Shown here piece by piece: positions 45,345-54,799 of a stretch of DNA of 64,000 nucleotides (its first letter is position 1; each line of letters begins with the position of its first letter). The DNA is from a virus, in the IMG/VR virus record IMGVR_UViG_3300034198_027116, positions 1 to 64,000 of that record. One strand, written 5' to 3'. Under the pieces are notes generated by a model. The model was not told the DNA's origin and made no database searches. It was given only the letters and a program-made list of their open reading frames with translations. A program made the translations under genes and the position numbers.

Positions 45345-46787
45345 TCATACCTCCTTGACCGCTACTGCCTTGACCTGGCTGCCGTTCGTCACGACGGGCC
45401 GCAGCGACTGAGCAGCCACCTTGGCGAGGCGGATCACGGCCTGGCTACTAGCCCTGGAATGCGTGTGAATGATCGATACGCGCTTGCCGGTCTTGCCCGA
45501 GTAGATCTCGACGGCCGGAAACTTAGCCAGCGGGTGATCGGCGCGAATCGTACAGATCGACTCAGTGCCCTTGTAGCTCGGCTCCGCGAGCTGAAAGTCG
45601 ACAACCGCTACGGTCACGTTGGGATAGGTATGCGCCTTATCCATCTTGTACTTGGTCTTCGCGGCGCTGGCCTTGAACGGGTCGGTCACGTCCGGGTACT
45701 TGATGTCGGCCTCGCGGCGGCGAAGCGTGAGCTGCGTCGACCCGCTGGCCGGGCCGATCTGGTGCGAGACGGCCTCGACCCAGAACAGCTGCGAGAAGCG
45801 CAGGTCATCGTCGTAAACGTACACTCCTAGACCCGGCTCCAGCGAGTTGATGACTGGTACCGTGAGCTGAATGCTCTCGTCTGGCTTACTGTGGTCGCGC
45901 AGGACCGTCTGCACCACCCTGCGCGTCTCGCTTGCCGAGTAGTCGCCGATGTCCGCGTACTTGTGCACCACGCCATACTTCTGCTCCGCCTGGTTCGAGA
46001 CGTAGTTCTTGAGGCGAATGGCCTTGTTCTTGTGACTCTTGACCGTGAGCCTCGTGGTCAGGTCCATGATCGACGTGCTGTGCGATCCGCTCTGGATGTT
46101 AAAGCGCGAGTCGAACGTCCAGGTGTCGTCGGGGTCGGCGCGCTGCCACAGGCAGACCTTGCCATACTTGGAGTGAAGGCGGAAGCGCTTTCCCGTGAGC
46201 TTCTGATTCTTCTGCAGCGCCAGCACGCAGCCGTCGTACAGCGTGAGCTCACGGGTAACGACTCGGCTGATGCGAGGTCCCGTCTCCTGAAACGGGGATC
46301 CCACCTTGAGCCCGGACTGACTGGCCAGACGGCGAATGATCTGATCCGCGCGCAGCTTCTTGAAGGCCAGGTCTGACTCGTTGAGCGACAGGTAGATCAT
46401 CGGATCGTAGGCGGTGATCGCCATCGAGTCCTGCAGAGAGGTGGAGGTGTTGTCTCGCGTAAAGACGTAGCCGCGGAACAGCTCGTTCTTGAGCGCTGGG
46501 GTATCGGACTTCATCGGAAGCGGATGGGTGCCGTCGAAGGTGTCCGCCATCACGCGAATGATGCCGCCCATCTGGATGATCGAGCGGAGCTGGTTGCCGG
46601 CCGCAGCGGTCGACAGCGTCAGCGAGACCTCCTTGGCAGGCTGCGCAAACGAGTCGGAGATGGTGATCTCCTCGACGAACTGCGAGATGTTGTATCGATC
46701 GGCCTTGCCGCTCTTGTCGTAGCGAGGCGCGTAGTACCAGACCAGGTATCGCCCAAACTCCGAGCTGAGCGTCGTGAAGTTATCCAC
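45345..46787 (-). CDS. Tail hub protein (XkdQ/gp27-like)
   Basis: A 480-residue protein. GTG 46787, two bases after the previous stop, is chosen; the frame is open to 46838 without a ribosome binding site. Features such as FVEEITISDSFAQPAKEVSLTL at the start, a D(S/T)MAITAYDPMIYLS stretch and QLFWVEAVSHQIG follow XkdQ-type hub proteins, which form the ring between tube and spike. The C-terminal 110 residues are an extra beta domain. Confidence 0.75.
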   Translation of the reverse strand: MDNFTTLSSEFGRYLVWYYAPRYDKSGKADRYNISQFVEEITISDSFAQPAKEVSLTLSTAAAGNQLRSIIQMGGIIRVMADTFDGTHPLPMKSDTPALKNELFRGYVFTRDNTSTSLQDSMAITAYDPMIYLSLNESDLAFKKLRADQIIRRLASQSGLKVGSPFQETGPRISRVVTRELTLYDGCVLALQKNQKLTGKRFRLHSKYGKVCLWQRADPDDTWTFDSRFNIQSGSHSTSIMDLTTRLTVKSHKNKAIRLKNYVSNQAEQKYGVVHKYADIGDYSASETRRVVQTVLRDHSKPDESIQLTVPVINSLEPGLGVYVYDDDLRFSQLFWVEAVSHQIGPASGSTQLTLRRREADIKYPDVTDPFKASAAKTKYKMDKAHTYPNVTVAVVDFQLAEPSYKGTESICTIRADHPLAKFPAVEIYSGKTGKRVSIIHTHSRASSQAVIRLAKVAAQSLRPVVTNGSQVKAVAVKEV

Positions 46788-46788
46788 G

Positions 46789-47739
46789 CTAGAAGACGTT
46801 GACGTTGGCGATGTTGGGCCGACCGCCCTGCACACCACCGTAGTTGCTGACGATGACCTTCTGTCCCGGCTTGAGCTTGTCGCCCACCAGCAGAGCCTTC
46901 TTGCCGTTGGCCTTCTTGACGTCCTTGTTCTGGCTCATCAACCACTTGCCTCCCAGAGCAGCCCAGTCCTTGCCGTAGAACTGTCCGGCGATGCCGGCGA
47001 ACGTCGACCCCCATGCCCCCTTGGTGGTGGTAACGGGGAAGTCGTTGGGGTGCTTCTTGCCGCCCACCGGGTTGCGAGGAGCCTTGGACCGCGTAAAGGT
47101 CTGGCTGAAGATCGGCTGCTCGACGTACTCGGTCAGCTCTAGGTCGTAGAACAGATCGAGGGGATGCCCGGCCTTGCGCGAGACGGAGAAGTTGGTCACG
47201 AAGCACGTCATGGACTCCAGCTTGGACTGGCTCTGGTCTATCGGAGCAGCCTCGGGCTGGACGCTGAGGTAGACGGGATCGGTGCGGTTCATGGTGTTCT
47301 CGATGAACGCTCGGCACTCCTCCGGCGTCCGCTCGAGCGCGTTCCCTCGACAGTAGTCGGGATCGAACGTGGCCGGAAAGAAGCTGGTCAGGGTGAGCGA
47401 GCGCAGCTGTACCTGACCCATCTGGGAGCGCTGGCGCCCGCCCACGACGTCGATGCCGCTGGAGGAACGCTGACGGGGTAGCGTGATCTCCTCGGGGTTG
47501 ACCGGGAATACCAGGCGGCTGCTCATGTCGCTCAGGTTGAGCGTCTCGCTGAGGTGCAGGACGTAGTAAAAGGCGTAGTCGTAGCTAGCGGCTACCTGTC
47601 GACCGTTGTCGTCAACGCTGGTCAGCCCCATGCGACCGAAGTGGTTCCAGATCGAACCAGTGGTCGAGGCGCTACCGCTGTCGGTCGGGGACGGCGCGAC
47701 AGGCGGCAGACCGTCGATGGTGGCAACCGTGATCGCCAT
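46789..47739 (-). CDS. LysM-type tail protein (XkdP-like)
   Basis: A 316-residue protein. The N-terminal domain (RLVFPVNPEEITL onwards) resembles XkdP/gp53-type baseplate proteins. The C-terminal 75 residues contain a LysM-like module (FAGIAGQFYGKDW...LMSQNKD, LLVGDKLKPGQKVIV), a peptidoglycan-binding fold used in tail tips. It lies between tape measure and hub, the usual place. The ATG at 47739 overlaps the tape-measure stop. Confidence 0.78.
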   Translation of the reverse strand: MAITVATIDGLPPVAPSPTDSGSASTTGSIWNHFGRMGLTSVDDNGRQVAASYDYAFYYVLHLSETLNLSDMSSRLVFPVNPEEITLPRQRSSSGIDVVGGRQRSQMGQVQLRSLTLTSFFPATFDPDYCRGNALERTPEECRAFIENTMNRTDPVYLSVQPEAAPIDQSQSKLESMTCFVTNFSVSRKAGHPLDLFYDLELTEYVEQPIFSQTFTRSKAPRNPVGGKKHPNDFPVTTTKGAWGSTFAGIAGQFYGKDWAALGGKWLMSQNKDVKKANGKKALLVGDKLKPGQKVIVSNYGGVQGGRPNIANVNVF

Positions 47740-50700
47740 TAGCCCGGACCCTTGACGGGCTCCGCAGCCCCACCGTTACCCTGCACGGACTTGAGCTTGT
47801 CCTTAAGCGCCTGGGCGATCTGGTCGGGGCTCATGCCATTCGTGTTGATGGTCACGTAGACCGTCTGGCCGCCCGTGTACGGCGAGCCCTGCGGGAACTT
47901 GGGTACCCCGAAGGTGGTGGCGCCCGAGAGGCTGTTGGAGAACACGCCGCCCAGCGTCTTGCCGGCCATGATCGCGGCGTTGTAGGCGGCAGAATCGGTG
48001 GTCGCGAGCTTGGTGAAGCCGGCGGCCGTGCCCGCGTTCAACGCGTGCTGTACGGTACCGACCAGCGACTGCGAGTAGTGCTTGCCGACGGCCTTGCCGC
48101 TATGAGCGGCTTTCTGCAGCGTCTCCTCGGTGACCTCCAGTTGCATCGCCTGCGGAATCTGCAGCCCCTTGATGTGCTTGCCAGCTCCCTTGATCGACGC
48201 CAGGTAGGGGTCGCGCCCCTCCATCTTGCTACGAGTCTTCTTATACTCTCGCATGGCCTTGCGGTTGGATCGGGCGATCTGCTTATTAGCTAGCTCGACG
48301 GTGATACGATTGGCCTCGCCCTGGTACACCGCGGCGACCGCGGCGCTGACCTGCGGCGAGTTGATGGCGGTGAGCACCGTGTTGAGCTGATCGTGCACCG
48401 CAGCTAGACCCTTGGTGCCGCGAACGTGCGCCAGCTTGTTCAGCAGCGGCTGCAGGTTGTTAACCGCCTTGACGGTGGCGACACCGTTCGTGCCGATGAT
48501 GCCGTCGAGCGTCAGCTTGTCGCGGCCGATTATCTTACCGCTCATGTCGGTGGTGTAACCGATCTTCTGACCCGTCACTGCCTGGGCGAAGGCATAGGTG
48601 GCCTGGCTTCGGTTGCCACCAAACTGGTTGTTGCGCAGCATGCCCATGTAGTTCTTGAGGCGGCCCTTGGCGGCGTCGCTGGCCTTGCCCTGCTGCCACG
48701 AGTCGTAGCCGCCTCCAGCCATGCCGCCCAGCATCCCGCCGACGCCGCTGAGCGCCATGGCGACCGGCGCCATCTCAGGTCCTAGCGCTAGCAAGGCCAT
48801 CGGAAGCGTGGCTCCGGCGATGCTGCCTACCTTCTGCCCCGTACCGCCTCCGCCCGCCAGACCCATGGCGATGTTGGCCGCCGCCATGGCGAGCGGGCCA
48901 CCGTAGGTCTTGCCGAACTTGAGCCCCTTGCCGATGCCGTAGCGCAGGCGCTGGAAGCGGTTGCCCTTGAGCATCGCCTGCTCGTCGAGCCGCATCTGAG
49001 CTCCGCCTCCGACGGGCGGTTTGGGCCCTGCGCCGCCGCCGATCATCAGCATGCCGTCGGTCTGGGTCGCTACCACCGGGCCGCGACCGGCGGGCGTGCC
49101 GCTGATCGGGAAGCCGTTGGCGTCGCGGTAGATCGGCTGGCCATGCACGCGGTAGACGCCGTCGGCGCCCTGAGTGAGCTGTGGCGTCGGTCCGCCGCGA
49201 ACGACGCCCAGCGCGTCGAGGCGGCCGCCGATGGGAGGCATCGGGTAGGGCGACATGGGCATCACGCCTGGCCCCAGCAGCAGCGGCTGGTGGCCCGCTC
49301 CGATCTGAGCCTGTGGGTTCATGGCGCGCTGACGAGCGCCGCCTCCCCCGATCCTACCGTTGACGATGACGGTGTTGGCGTTGACGATCATCTGGCTGAT
49401 GATGTCGCTGGCGGCAGCGCCGCCGATGGCCTTCTTGACCGCGGCCGCTGCCTCAGGGGCAGCGGGCGGGAAGAACATGCGGCTAAAGAGACCCTTGGCC
49501 GCACCTCCGATGCCGCCGGCGTACTGCTTTCCCATCGCTCGAATGCCGCCGCCCTTACCAAACATGCCCTGCGGCAACATCAGCCCCAGCATGCCCAGGA
49601 GCGCGGAGGTCTGCATGTCGGCGCCGCTCAGGGCGCCCGCTCCGCCCATCAGCGCTCCCATCTGAGCGCGGTTGCGGAGGCCACCGCCCGAGAACCGGCC
49701 GGCGAGGCCGGTGAACGCGGTGAGACCGATCGCTCCGGCGGTGAGCGTCTCGCTGAGGTTGCCGCCCGTGAACAGCTTGCTCGGTCCGCCGCTGAGGAAG
49801 CCGCTGACGCCACCGGTGCCGTTCCACGACTTCTTGAGCTGGTGCAGCATGCCCGTGGCGATCTGCGCGCCCATCTTGACCGCGAAGGAGTAGACGCCCG
49901 GGGAGCTGTCGAGCGCCTTGCCCAGGCTCTTGAACGTCAGGTCGATGATCGAGCTCACGAGGTCGAGGAACGTCTGGCGACCGCCGTTGTCCCACCATCC
50001 ACTGAGCGCGCCGCTGATGGCGCCGAAGGCCGACTGCACGATGGCCCCGCCGTTCATGGACGAGAATGCGCGATACTGGTTGAACGCCTTGGCCTGCCCG
50101 GGCTGGAGCGTCTGGGCGTACTCGCTGGGCGACATGTACTTGCTGAACCCGCCACCGTAGTAACGCGAGTTAGCCTTCATGCCCTTCTGGCCGCCGGTGA
50201 TCTGGTTGATGATGCTCGTGCCGGTGTTGAGCATCCCCTTGACGTACGGCATCAGCGAGATGCCCAGGCCGATCTTAAAGGTGTCGAACAGCGTCTGGAA
50301 CTGCTTGATCATGCCGTCTAGCGAGTTGCCCTGCTCGTCGAACGCCGCCTTGGTAGCCTTGACCGATCGCTCGATCAGTCCCAGCACACCGGCCTGGTCC
50401 TTGAGGGAGGTGTTGAACAGCGTGGTCGCCATGCGATAGCCGCGCTGGTCGTGAAAGAGCACGTTGAGCGCTGCGGCGGCGTCCTTGGCCGCTACCTTGT
50501 GGGCCTTCATCGCCTTGGTGATCTTGTCCATGGCGCTGCCGGGGCCGAAGATGCCCCCGGAGATGAGCGGCGCGCCGGGTGTCAGACCGAGCGCCTGGTA
50601 CTCCTTCTCGGCCGCCTTCGTCGGGTTGAGCAGCTTGTCCAGCATCATGTTCATGCCGATGCTGGACTTAGACGCCGTCAGGCCCTTCTGCGAGCCGATG

Positions 50701-51578
50701 ACGATGCCGCCGAGGATCTGGTTGAGGCCCATCTGGCCCCGGCTCTTCTTGCCGGTCGGGTTGAGGGCGGTACCGATCGGTCCGATGACGTTCGAGAGGC
50801 TAGCGGCGAGGTCCGAGTAGGTGACGTTGACGCCGTAGTTGACCGCGGCGAACATGCGATCGATGATGCGCTCCGGGCTGAGGTTTCCTCCCAGCGGAGC
50901 ACCGGCTCCGGCCGAGCCGATCTTCTTGCCCTTGAGGCCCAGGGCGTTCATGATCTGGATGAGCGCGCGAGTAGAGGTCTGGACGTCGCCGCCGCCGGCC
51001 GTGGCGCCCATGGCACCGGCGCTGAGGATGTTCATCGCAGCGGAGCGGGCGCGAGGTCCGCGACCCGTGTAACCGGCCGAGATGACCTCCTTGAGGCCGC
51101 CGGTCAGGTCGGTCGGGGACTGACGCAGGCCGACCGACATCGCCAGGATGTCGCGACGATAGGCGAGGTACTCCTTCTGCGAATCCTTGCGAGCCTTCTT
51201 GAGACGAGCCGCCATGGAGCCCGCCCCTCCTCCCGCCGCTATCGAGCCCGCAATGAGCGCGGTGGACTCTCGCAGCTTCTTATCGAAGTCGCGGAAAGAC
51301 TTGATGGCGTTGACGGCAAAGCCCGAGATCGCCGCGCCGCCCATGATGGCCCAGATGCGGAGGCCAAAGAAGAACGATCGGAAGACGTTGCCGACCTGAC
51401 GAGAGAAGAAGCGCATGACCCCGCTCATGGCCTTGGTCGTCATGCGCCCAAAGCCGTTCATCGCGCGAGCCGAGACGGCCGACTCGCGGGTAAGCGTTCG
51501 CATAGAGCGGTTGGCCTCGTTGAAGGCGCGCGCTCCCGAGAAGACGCCATCGATGATGAACTTTGCGCGGGGGTTCAT
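47739..51578 (-). CDS. Tail tape measure protein
   Basis: A 1,279-residue protein, the longest gene here. The N-terminus is helical and basic; TP901-type tape-measure features run through about 60-480 (RKARKDSQKEYLAYRRDILAM, VISAGYTGRG). Long Gly/Ala-rich hydrophobic stretches (about 650-720 and 890-960) could insert into the membrane during injection. At roughly 0.15 nm per residue, the family rule gives a tail near 190 nm. Its ATG overlaps the stop of the frameshifted chaperone. Confidence 0.9.
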   Translation of the reverse strand: MNPRAKFIIDGVFSGARAFNEANRSMRTLTRESAVSARAMNGFGRMTTKAMSGVMRFFSRQVGNVFRSFFFGLRIWAIMGGAAISGFAVNAIKSFRDFDKKLRESTALIAGSIAAGGGAGSMAARLKKARKDSQKEYLAYRRDILAMSVGLRQSPTDLTGGLKEVISAGYTGRGPRARSAAMNILSAGAMGATAGGGDVQTSTRALIQIMNALGLKGKKIGSAGAGAPLGGNLSPERIIDRMFAAVNYGVNVTYSDLAASLSNVIGPIGTALNPTGKKSRGQMGLNQILGGIVIGSQKGLTASKSSIGMNMMLDKLLNPTKAAEKEYQALGLTPGAPLISGGIFGPGSAMDKITKAMKAHKVAAKDAAAALNVLFHDQRGYRMATTLFNTSLKDQAGVLGLIERSVKATKAAFDEQGNSLDGMIKQFQTLFDTFKIGLGISLMPYVKGMLNTGTSIINQITGGQKGMKANSRYYGGGFSKYMSPSEYAQTLQPGQAKAFNQYRAFSSMNGGAIVQSAFGAISGALSGWWDNGGRQTFLDLVSSIIDLTFKSLGKALDSSPGVYSFAVKMGAQIATGMLHQLKKSWNGTGGVSGFLSGGPSKLFTGGNLSETLTAGAIGLTAFTGLAGRFSGGGLRNRAQMGALMGGAGALSGADMQTSALLGMLGLMLPQGMFGKGGGIRAMGKQYAGGIGGAAKGLFSRMFFPPAAPEAAAAVKKAIGGAAASDIISQMIVNANTVIVNGRIGGGGARQRAMNPQAQIGAGHQPLLLGPGVMPMSPYPMPPIGGRLDALGVVRGGPTPQLTQGADGVYRVHGQPIYRDANGFPISGTPAGRGPVVATQTDGMLMIGGGAGPKPPVGGGAQMRLDEQAMLKGNRFQRLRYGIGKGLKFGKTYGGPLAMAAANIAMGLAGGGGTGQKVGSIAGATLPMALLALGPEMAPVAMALSGVGGMLGGMAGGGYDSWQQGKASDAAKGRLKNYMGMLRNNQFGGNRSQATYAFAQAVTGQKIGYTTDMSGKIIGRDKLTLDGIIGTNGVATVKAVNNLQPLLNKLAHVRGTKGLAAVHDQLNTVLTAINSPQVSAAVAAVYQGEANRITVELANKQIARSNRKAMREYKKTRSKMEGRDPYLASIKGAGKHIKGLQIPQAMQLEVTEETLQKAAHSGKAVGKHYSQSLVGTVQHALNAGTAAGFTKLATTDSAAYNAAIMAGKTLGGVFSNSLSGATTFGVPKFPQGSPYTGGQTVYVTINTNGMSPDQIAQALKDKLKSVQGNGGAAEPVKGPG

Positions 51579-51742
51579 GCTCCGCTAGCTGCCTTCTGGT
51601 TCTCTTCCTGCTCGACCAGGATCGCCGCGTAGACCAACGCGCGCTCCCCACGAGGCAGATCGAGCACCTCGTGGGGAAAGCGACCGGTCTTCAGGAAGAT
51701 CGATGCCAAGATAGCTGCTTCCGCGTGGCACCTGATCAGTCT
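51575..51742 (-). CDS. Frameshift extension of the tail assembly chaperone
   Basis: After the slippery GGGAAAA (51748-51742, leftward) a -1 shift opens 55 codons ending at TGA 51577-51575, which overlaps the tape-measure ATG. The segment (RLIRCHAEAAILASIFLKTG, then LPRGERALVYAAILVEQEE) has no start codon of its own with a ribosome binding site. The fused product is 234 residues. This mirrors the lambda G/GT arrangement: the short form is abundant, the long form binds the tape measure. Confidence 0.82.
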   Translation of the reverse strand, partial: RLIRCHAEAAILASIFLKTGRFPHEVLDLPRGERALVYAAILVEQEENQKAASGA

Positions 51743-52278
51743 TTTCCCGTGTCCTCGAGGTCCTCGTCGAAGCCGGACAGCGTCAGGATCTTGGCTGCGA
51801 GGCCGTCGACCTCGCCCGGCAGCAGCGACAGCGCGATGATGTCGTGAGCCTGCGTGTTGGGGTAGCGCTTGGCCAGCTCGGGGCTAGCGAAGTCGGGCGA
51901 GACGGTACCCGACAGGCAGACGAGGAGGCTCATCGTCGTAGCGTCGAGGTCCCGATCCATGCGACCCGAGCGCTTGTTGCGGGTGAAGCGCGTCGAGCGC
52001 TCCTGGATCTGGTTGTACTCGCGGCTCGTCAGTGCCTTGATCGTGAACTCGGTGTTCAGACGCGGGCAGGCCCACTTGTCGGTGACGGGGCCCACGGGTG
52101 CGTCGAGCAGCGCGCGTAGCGGGTCGATCAGCTCGGTGATGCCGAGCTTCTCGCGCACCTCGGCCATGCCGCTGTCGCCACGGTCGGCGTCGTCGGTCTC
52201 GACCTCGTGCACCTCGTCGTCGAGGGCATCGATGGCCGCTTCGGCGAGGGAGTCCTCGGGGATGATGTTGGTTTCCAC
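51736..52278 (-). CDS. Tail assembly chaperone, zero-frame product
   Basis: A 180-residue protein with GTG 52278 behind AGGAGAG. It is acidic at both ends, with a central domain (TFTIKALTSREYNQIQERS-like region near 78-100) resembling XkdN-type chaperones. It lies between the tube and tape-measure genes and ends just after a canonical -1 slippery site. It should wrap the tape measure during tail assembly. Confidence 0.82.
   Translation of the reverse strand: METNIIPEDSLAEAAIDALDDEVHEVETDDADRGDSGMAEVREKLGITELIDPLRALLDAPVGPVTDKWACPRLNTEFTIKALTSREYNQIQERSTRFTRNKRSGRMDRDLDATTMSLLVCLSGTVSPDFASPELAKRYPNTQAHDIIALSLLPGEVDGLAAKILTLSGFDEDLEDTGKD
51742..51748 (-). promoter_or_regulatory. Programmed -1 frameshift site GGGAAAA
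   Basis: Read leftward, the frame is ACG GGA AAA GAC TGA. The heptamer G-GGA-AAA fits X-XXY-YYZ, with the zero-frame stop two codons downstream and a -1 frame open into the tape-measure start. Lambda uses the near-identical GGGAAAG at the same place. Confidence 0.85.
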
Positions 52279-52324
52279 TTGCTTGCTCTCCTGGGTTGGG
52301 GTGATCTCTCCGGGTGACTAACTA

Positions 52325-52879
52325 CTAGACGTTCGGGACGAAGACGCCGCCCGCCGAGTACGTGCCGTCGCTGCGCGTGCCGCTCGGGAGCGTGACGGCG
52401 TCGCCGCCGGTCGCGCTCTGAGCACCGTTGATGACGGAGTTCCAGACGATGTTCTGGAACGTGAAGGGGGTGTCCTCCTCGATGATCTGGTTGACGGCCC
52501 AGCCGAGGTTGATGCCCCACCACTTGCAGCGGGTGAGCGTGATGCTCTCAGACTGACCGTTCATGATCTCGGGGTCGTTGAGCTTCATCGTGATCTGACC
52601 GACGTACTGCGGCGTGCGCTCGTTGGTCATCACGTTGGCGATGCGCTGGGCCATGAGGGACGTGACGCGGAAGCCGCGCATCGTGCCCTCGCCGTGGACG
52701 GCCGTGTACTTGTAGCCGACCTTGCGGGACCCAGACATCATGATGTCCTGGCGATCGATCGTGATCGATGCCGAGACCTCCTGAATGTGGCTCAGGAAGT
52801 TGTTGTTCTCGTCGTACAGCTCGCCGAACGATCCGAGGATCGTGTACTCCGGCGTCAGCTGACCGGGATTGGTTGCCAT
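52325..52879 (-). CDS. Tail tube protein
   Basis: A 184-residue protein. VSASITIDRQDIMMSGSRKVGYKYTAVHGEGTMRG (about 35-70) matches XkdM-type tube subunits, which stack as hexamers inside the sheath. It follows the sheath gene by 26 bases, the standard myovirus order. Confidence 0.85.
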   Translation of the reverse strand: MATNPGQLTPEYTILGSFGELYDENNNFLSHIQEVSASITIDRQDIMMSGSRKVGYKYTAVHGEGTMRGFRVTSLMAQRIANVMTNERTPQYVGQITMKLNDPEIMNGQSESITLTRCKWWGINLGWAVNQIIEEDTPFTFQNIVWNSVINGAQSATGGDAVTLPSGTRSDGTYSAGGVFVPNV

Positions 52880-52905
52880 GGTAGTGACTTGCTCGCTTTC
52901 TGGGC

Positions 52906-54378
52906 CTAGAGGACCCGGGCGGTGATGAAGACCTTCTCGATGGAGTCGATCGGGGTGAGGCCGATCGTGACGAAGAACTCGTCGGAGTTCCCCGTCGCGC
53001 CGGGAGTGGGCTCGACCGTGAAGCCGGGCTCGATGGCCCCGGCGGCGCGGAACACGTCGAGGGCCGAGCGGATCAGGCCCATCGTGTACAGCTGACCATC
53101 CTGGTCGTTGTTGACGTAGCCGATCACCGACGAGTTGAGTGCCGTGTTGATCGTCTCGGCGACCGCATCGAGCGCGCGCACGACGCGGATCTTGCGGAAG
53201 TCGCGGCTCTTGGTCTGCGTGAACGTCGTCAGGGTGTTGATGCCCGACTCGACGACCGCGCTGCCAGCCTGAACCGTGAGGATGCAGAGGCCAGCGGCGA
53301 GGCCGGTCTTGATGTCCGCGTTGGTCAGGCGGGCCGTCACCTCCGCGGCACCCGTGGGGTGCTTGGTGATCGAGGAGTTGAAGCTACCGAGGCCGATCAT
53401 GCCGGCCACGCGAGCGGCCGACTCAGCGCCGGAGAGCGAGTCGCCGGAGACCTCGTCGACGATGCCCGGGAACACCATGACCACGCCCTCGTGGTTGCCG
53501 GTGTTCGAGGAGGTCGCCTTGGACTTCATGGCGGCGAACTCGGTCGCGAGGTCGCTGCTGTTCATCCCGGCGACCGACTGGCCGCCCATGACGGCGATGA
53601 CCTTGCGGCCCTCGTTGCGCATGCGCGCCACGTAGGCGCGGACCGTCTGCTGCGTGGTGTTGCTGGTCGTGCTCGAGGGAACGAGGATGTTCCACTCCTG
53701 GGTCTCGAGGGCGGCCAGCGCGGCGACGAACTCGGAGTTCGTCACGGAGAGGCCGGAGTTGCCACCCGTCATCGCCGTAGCGGACAGGTCGCCCAGCGAG
53801 CGGTTCGAGGAGCCGGAGATGGCGGCGGTCATGTACTGCGAAGCGTTGACCTCGCCGCTACCGTTGATCTGCGCCACCAGATCGTCGTTGTCCACGTGAG
53901 TGAACGTCTCGAGGATCTGACCGTTCTCGACGACCGTGAGATCCTTGAGATCGCTGTCGTTGGCGTTGACGCCGACGCTGACCTCGAAGCCGTTGGCGCG
54001 GATGCCCACGTACTTGGCGGTCAGAACGACCGCTGCGGCGGGGGTGAGGTCAGCGTCGTTGAGCGTGATCGACGCCGTCGCATCGGCCGAGGCCAGCGAG
54101 ATGCGGTAGGCCTTGACCGTGGCCGCACCGCCGCGCAGAGCCTGGCGGCACAACAGCGGAAGCGTGCCGCCCGTGCCGAAGAGGCCCTCGACCTGCATCT
54201 CCGAGGTCAGCTCGGTGACGGAGCCGACGGAGCCCCAGTCAGAGGTACCGATGATCGCCACGACGCCGTTCGCGCCGAGCGACACGCCACCCTGGGCCTG
54301 CGAGAGAAAGTTGATGTAGACGCCCGGACGCGTGGCGGTGTTGCCCGCATCGGAAGCGCTCCAGATACCACCAGACAT
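52906..54378 (-). CDS. Contractile tail sheath protein
   Basis: A 490-residue protein with ATG 54378 behind AGGAGA. The N-terminus (RPGVYINFLSQAQGGVSLGANGVVAI) and C-terminus (FRKIRVVRALDAVAETINTAL and onward) match XkdK/gp18-type sheath proteins; a variable domain lies in between. It polymerises around the tube and contracts to drive injection. This gene defines the phage as a myovirus. Confidence 0.92.
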   Translation of the reverse strand: MSGGIWSASDAGNTATRPGVYINFLSQAQGGVSLGANGVVAIIGTSDWGSVGSVTELTSEMQVEGLFGTGGTLPLLCRQALRGGAATVKAYRISLASADATASITLNDADLTPAAAVVLTAKYVGIRANGFEVSVGVNANDSDLKDLTVVENGQILETFTHVDNDDLVAQINGSGEVNASQYMTAAISGSSNRSLGDLSATAMTGGNSGLSVTNSEFVAALAALETQEWNILVPSSTTSNTTQQTVRAYVARMRNEGRKVIAVMGGQSVAGMNSSDLATEFAAMKSKATSSNTGNHEGVVMVFPGIVDEVSGDSLSGAESAARVAGMIGLGSFNSSITKHPTGAAEVTARLTNADIKTGLAAGLCILTVQAGSAVVESGINTLTTFTQTKSRDFRKIRVVRALDAVAETINTALNSSVIGYVNNDQDGQLYTMGLIRSALDVFRAAGAIEPGFTVEPTPGATGNSDEFFVTIGLTPIDSIEKVFITARVL

Positions 54379-54397
54379 GAAAGATCAGTCTCCTGTG

Positions 54398-54778
54398 TTA
54401 GACGGGGAGTTGCAGGTAGGCGTTGATCGCCTGGTTGACCTGCGAGACGGTTGCCTTGTCCTCGATTTCGGCGTGCGCGAGCGCGCCGACGACGACCTCC
54501 GGGTTGACGCCGAACAGACTCCGAGCAGAACCGACGAGCGAAGCGACCAGGTAGGCCTCCTCGTCGCGGGACCGCGCGGCCTGAGCGTCCTGCACTTCAG
54601 ACTTGGCTTCGGGCTGGGCTTCGGGCTGGACTTCGGTCGCCAGTTCGGGCTGCTCTGGGACCTGCGAGGTGACGTCCTCGTCGGCAGCGGTCTCCTCGAC
54701 CACGGCCTCCTCGGTCGTCACCTCGGACGCTTCCTTGGCCGCCTGCTGGCGGCGATTGCTGTTGGACTTGGTGCTCAT
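54398..54778 (-). CDS. Hypothetical protein with Glu-rich N-terminus
   Basis: A 126-residue protein with AGGAGC upstream of ATG 54778. Residues 1-70 are low-complexity Glu/Ala/Val/Gln. Residues about 72-126 (SARSLFGVNPEVVVGALAHAEI) form a compact helical domain seen before sheath genes in related phages. It is perhaps an assembly factor; the function is unknown. Confidence 0.65.
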   Translation of the reverse strand: MSTKSNSNRRQQAAKEASEVTTEEAVVEETAADEDVTSQVPEQPELATEVQPEAQPEAKSEVQDAQAARSRDEEAYLVASLVGSARSLFGVNPEVVVGALAHAEIEDKATVSQVNQAINAYLQLPV

Positions 54779-54799
54779 GAGAGAAATGCTCCTGTTGAC

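Noticed and set aside
47739-51578. Long rightward open frames inside the tape-measure gene
   Set aside because: They have antisense composition, lack start signals and conflict with the tail cassette order.
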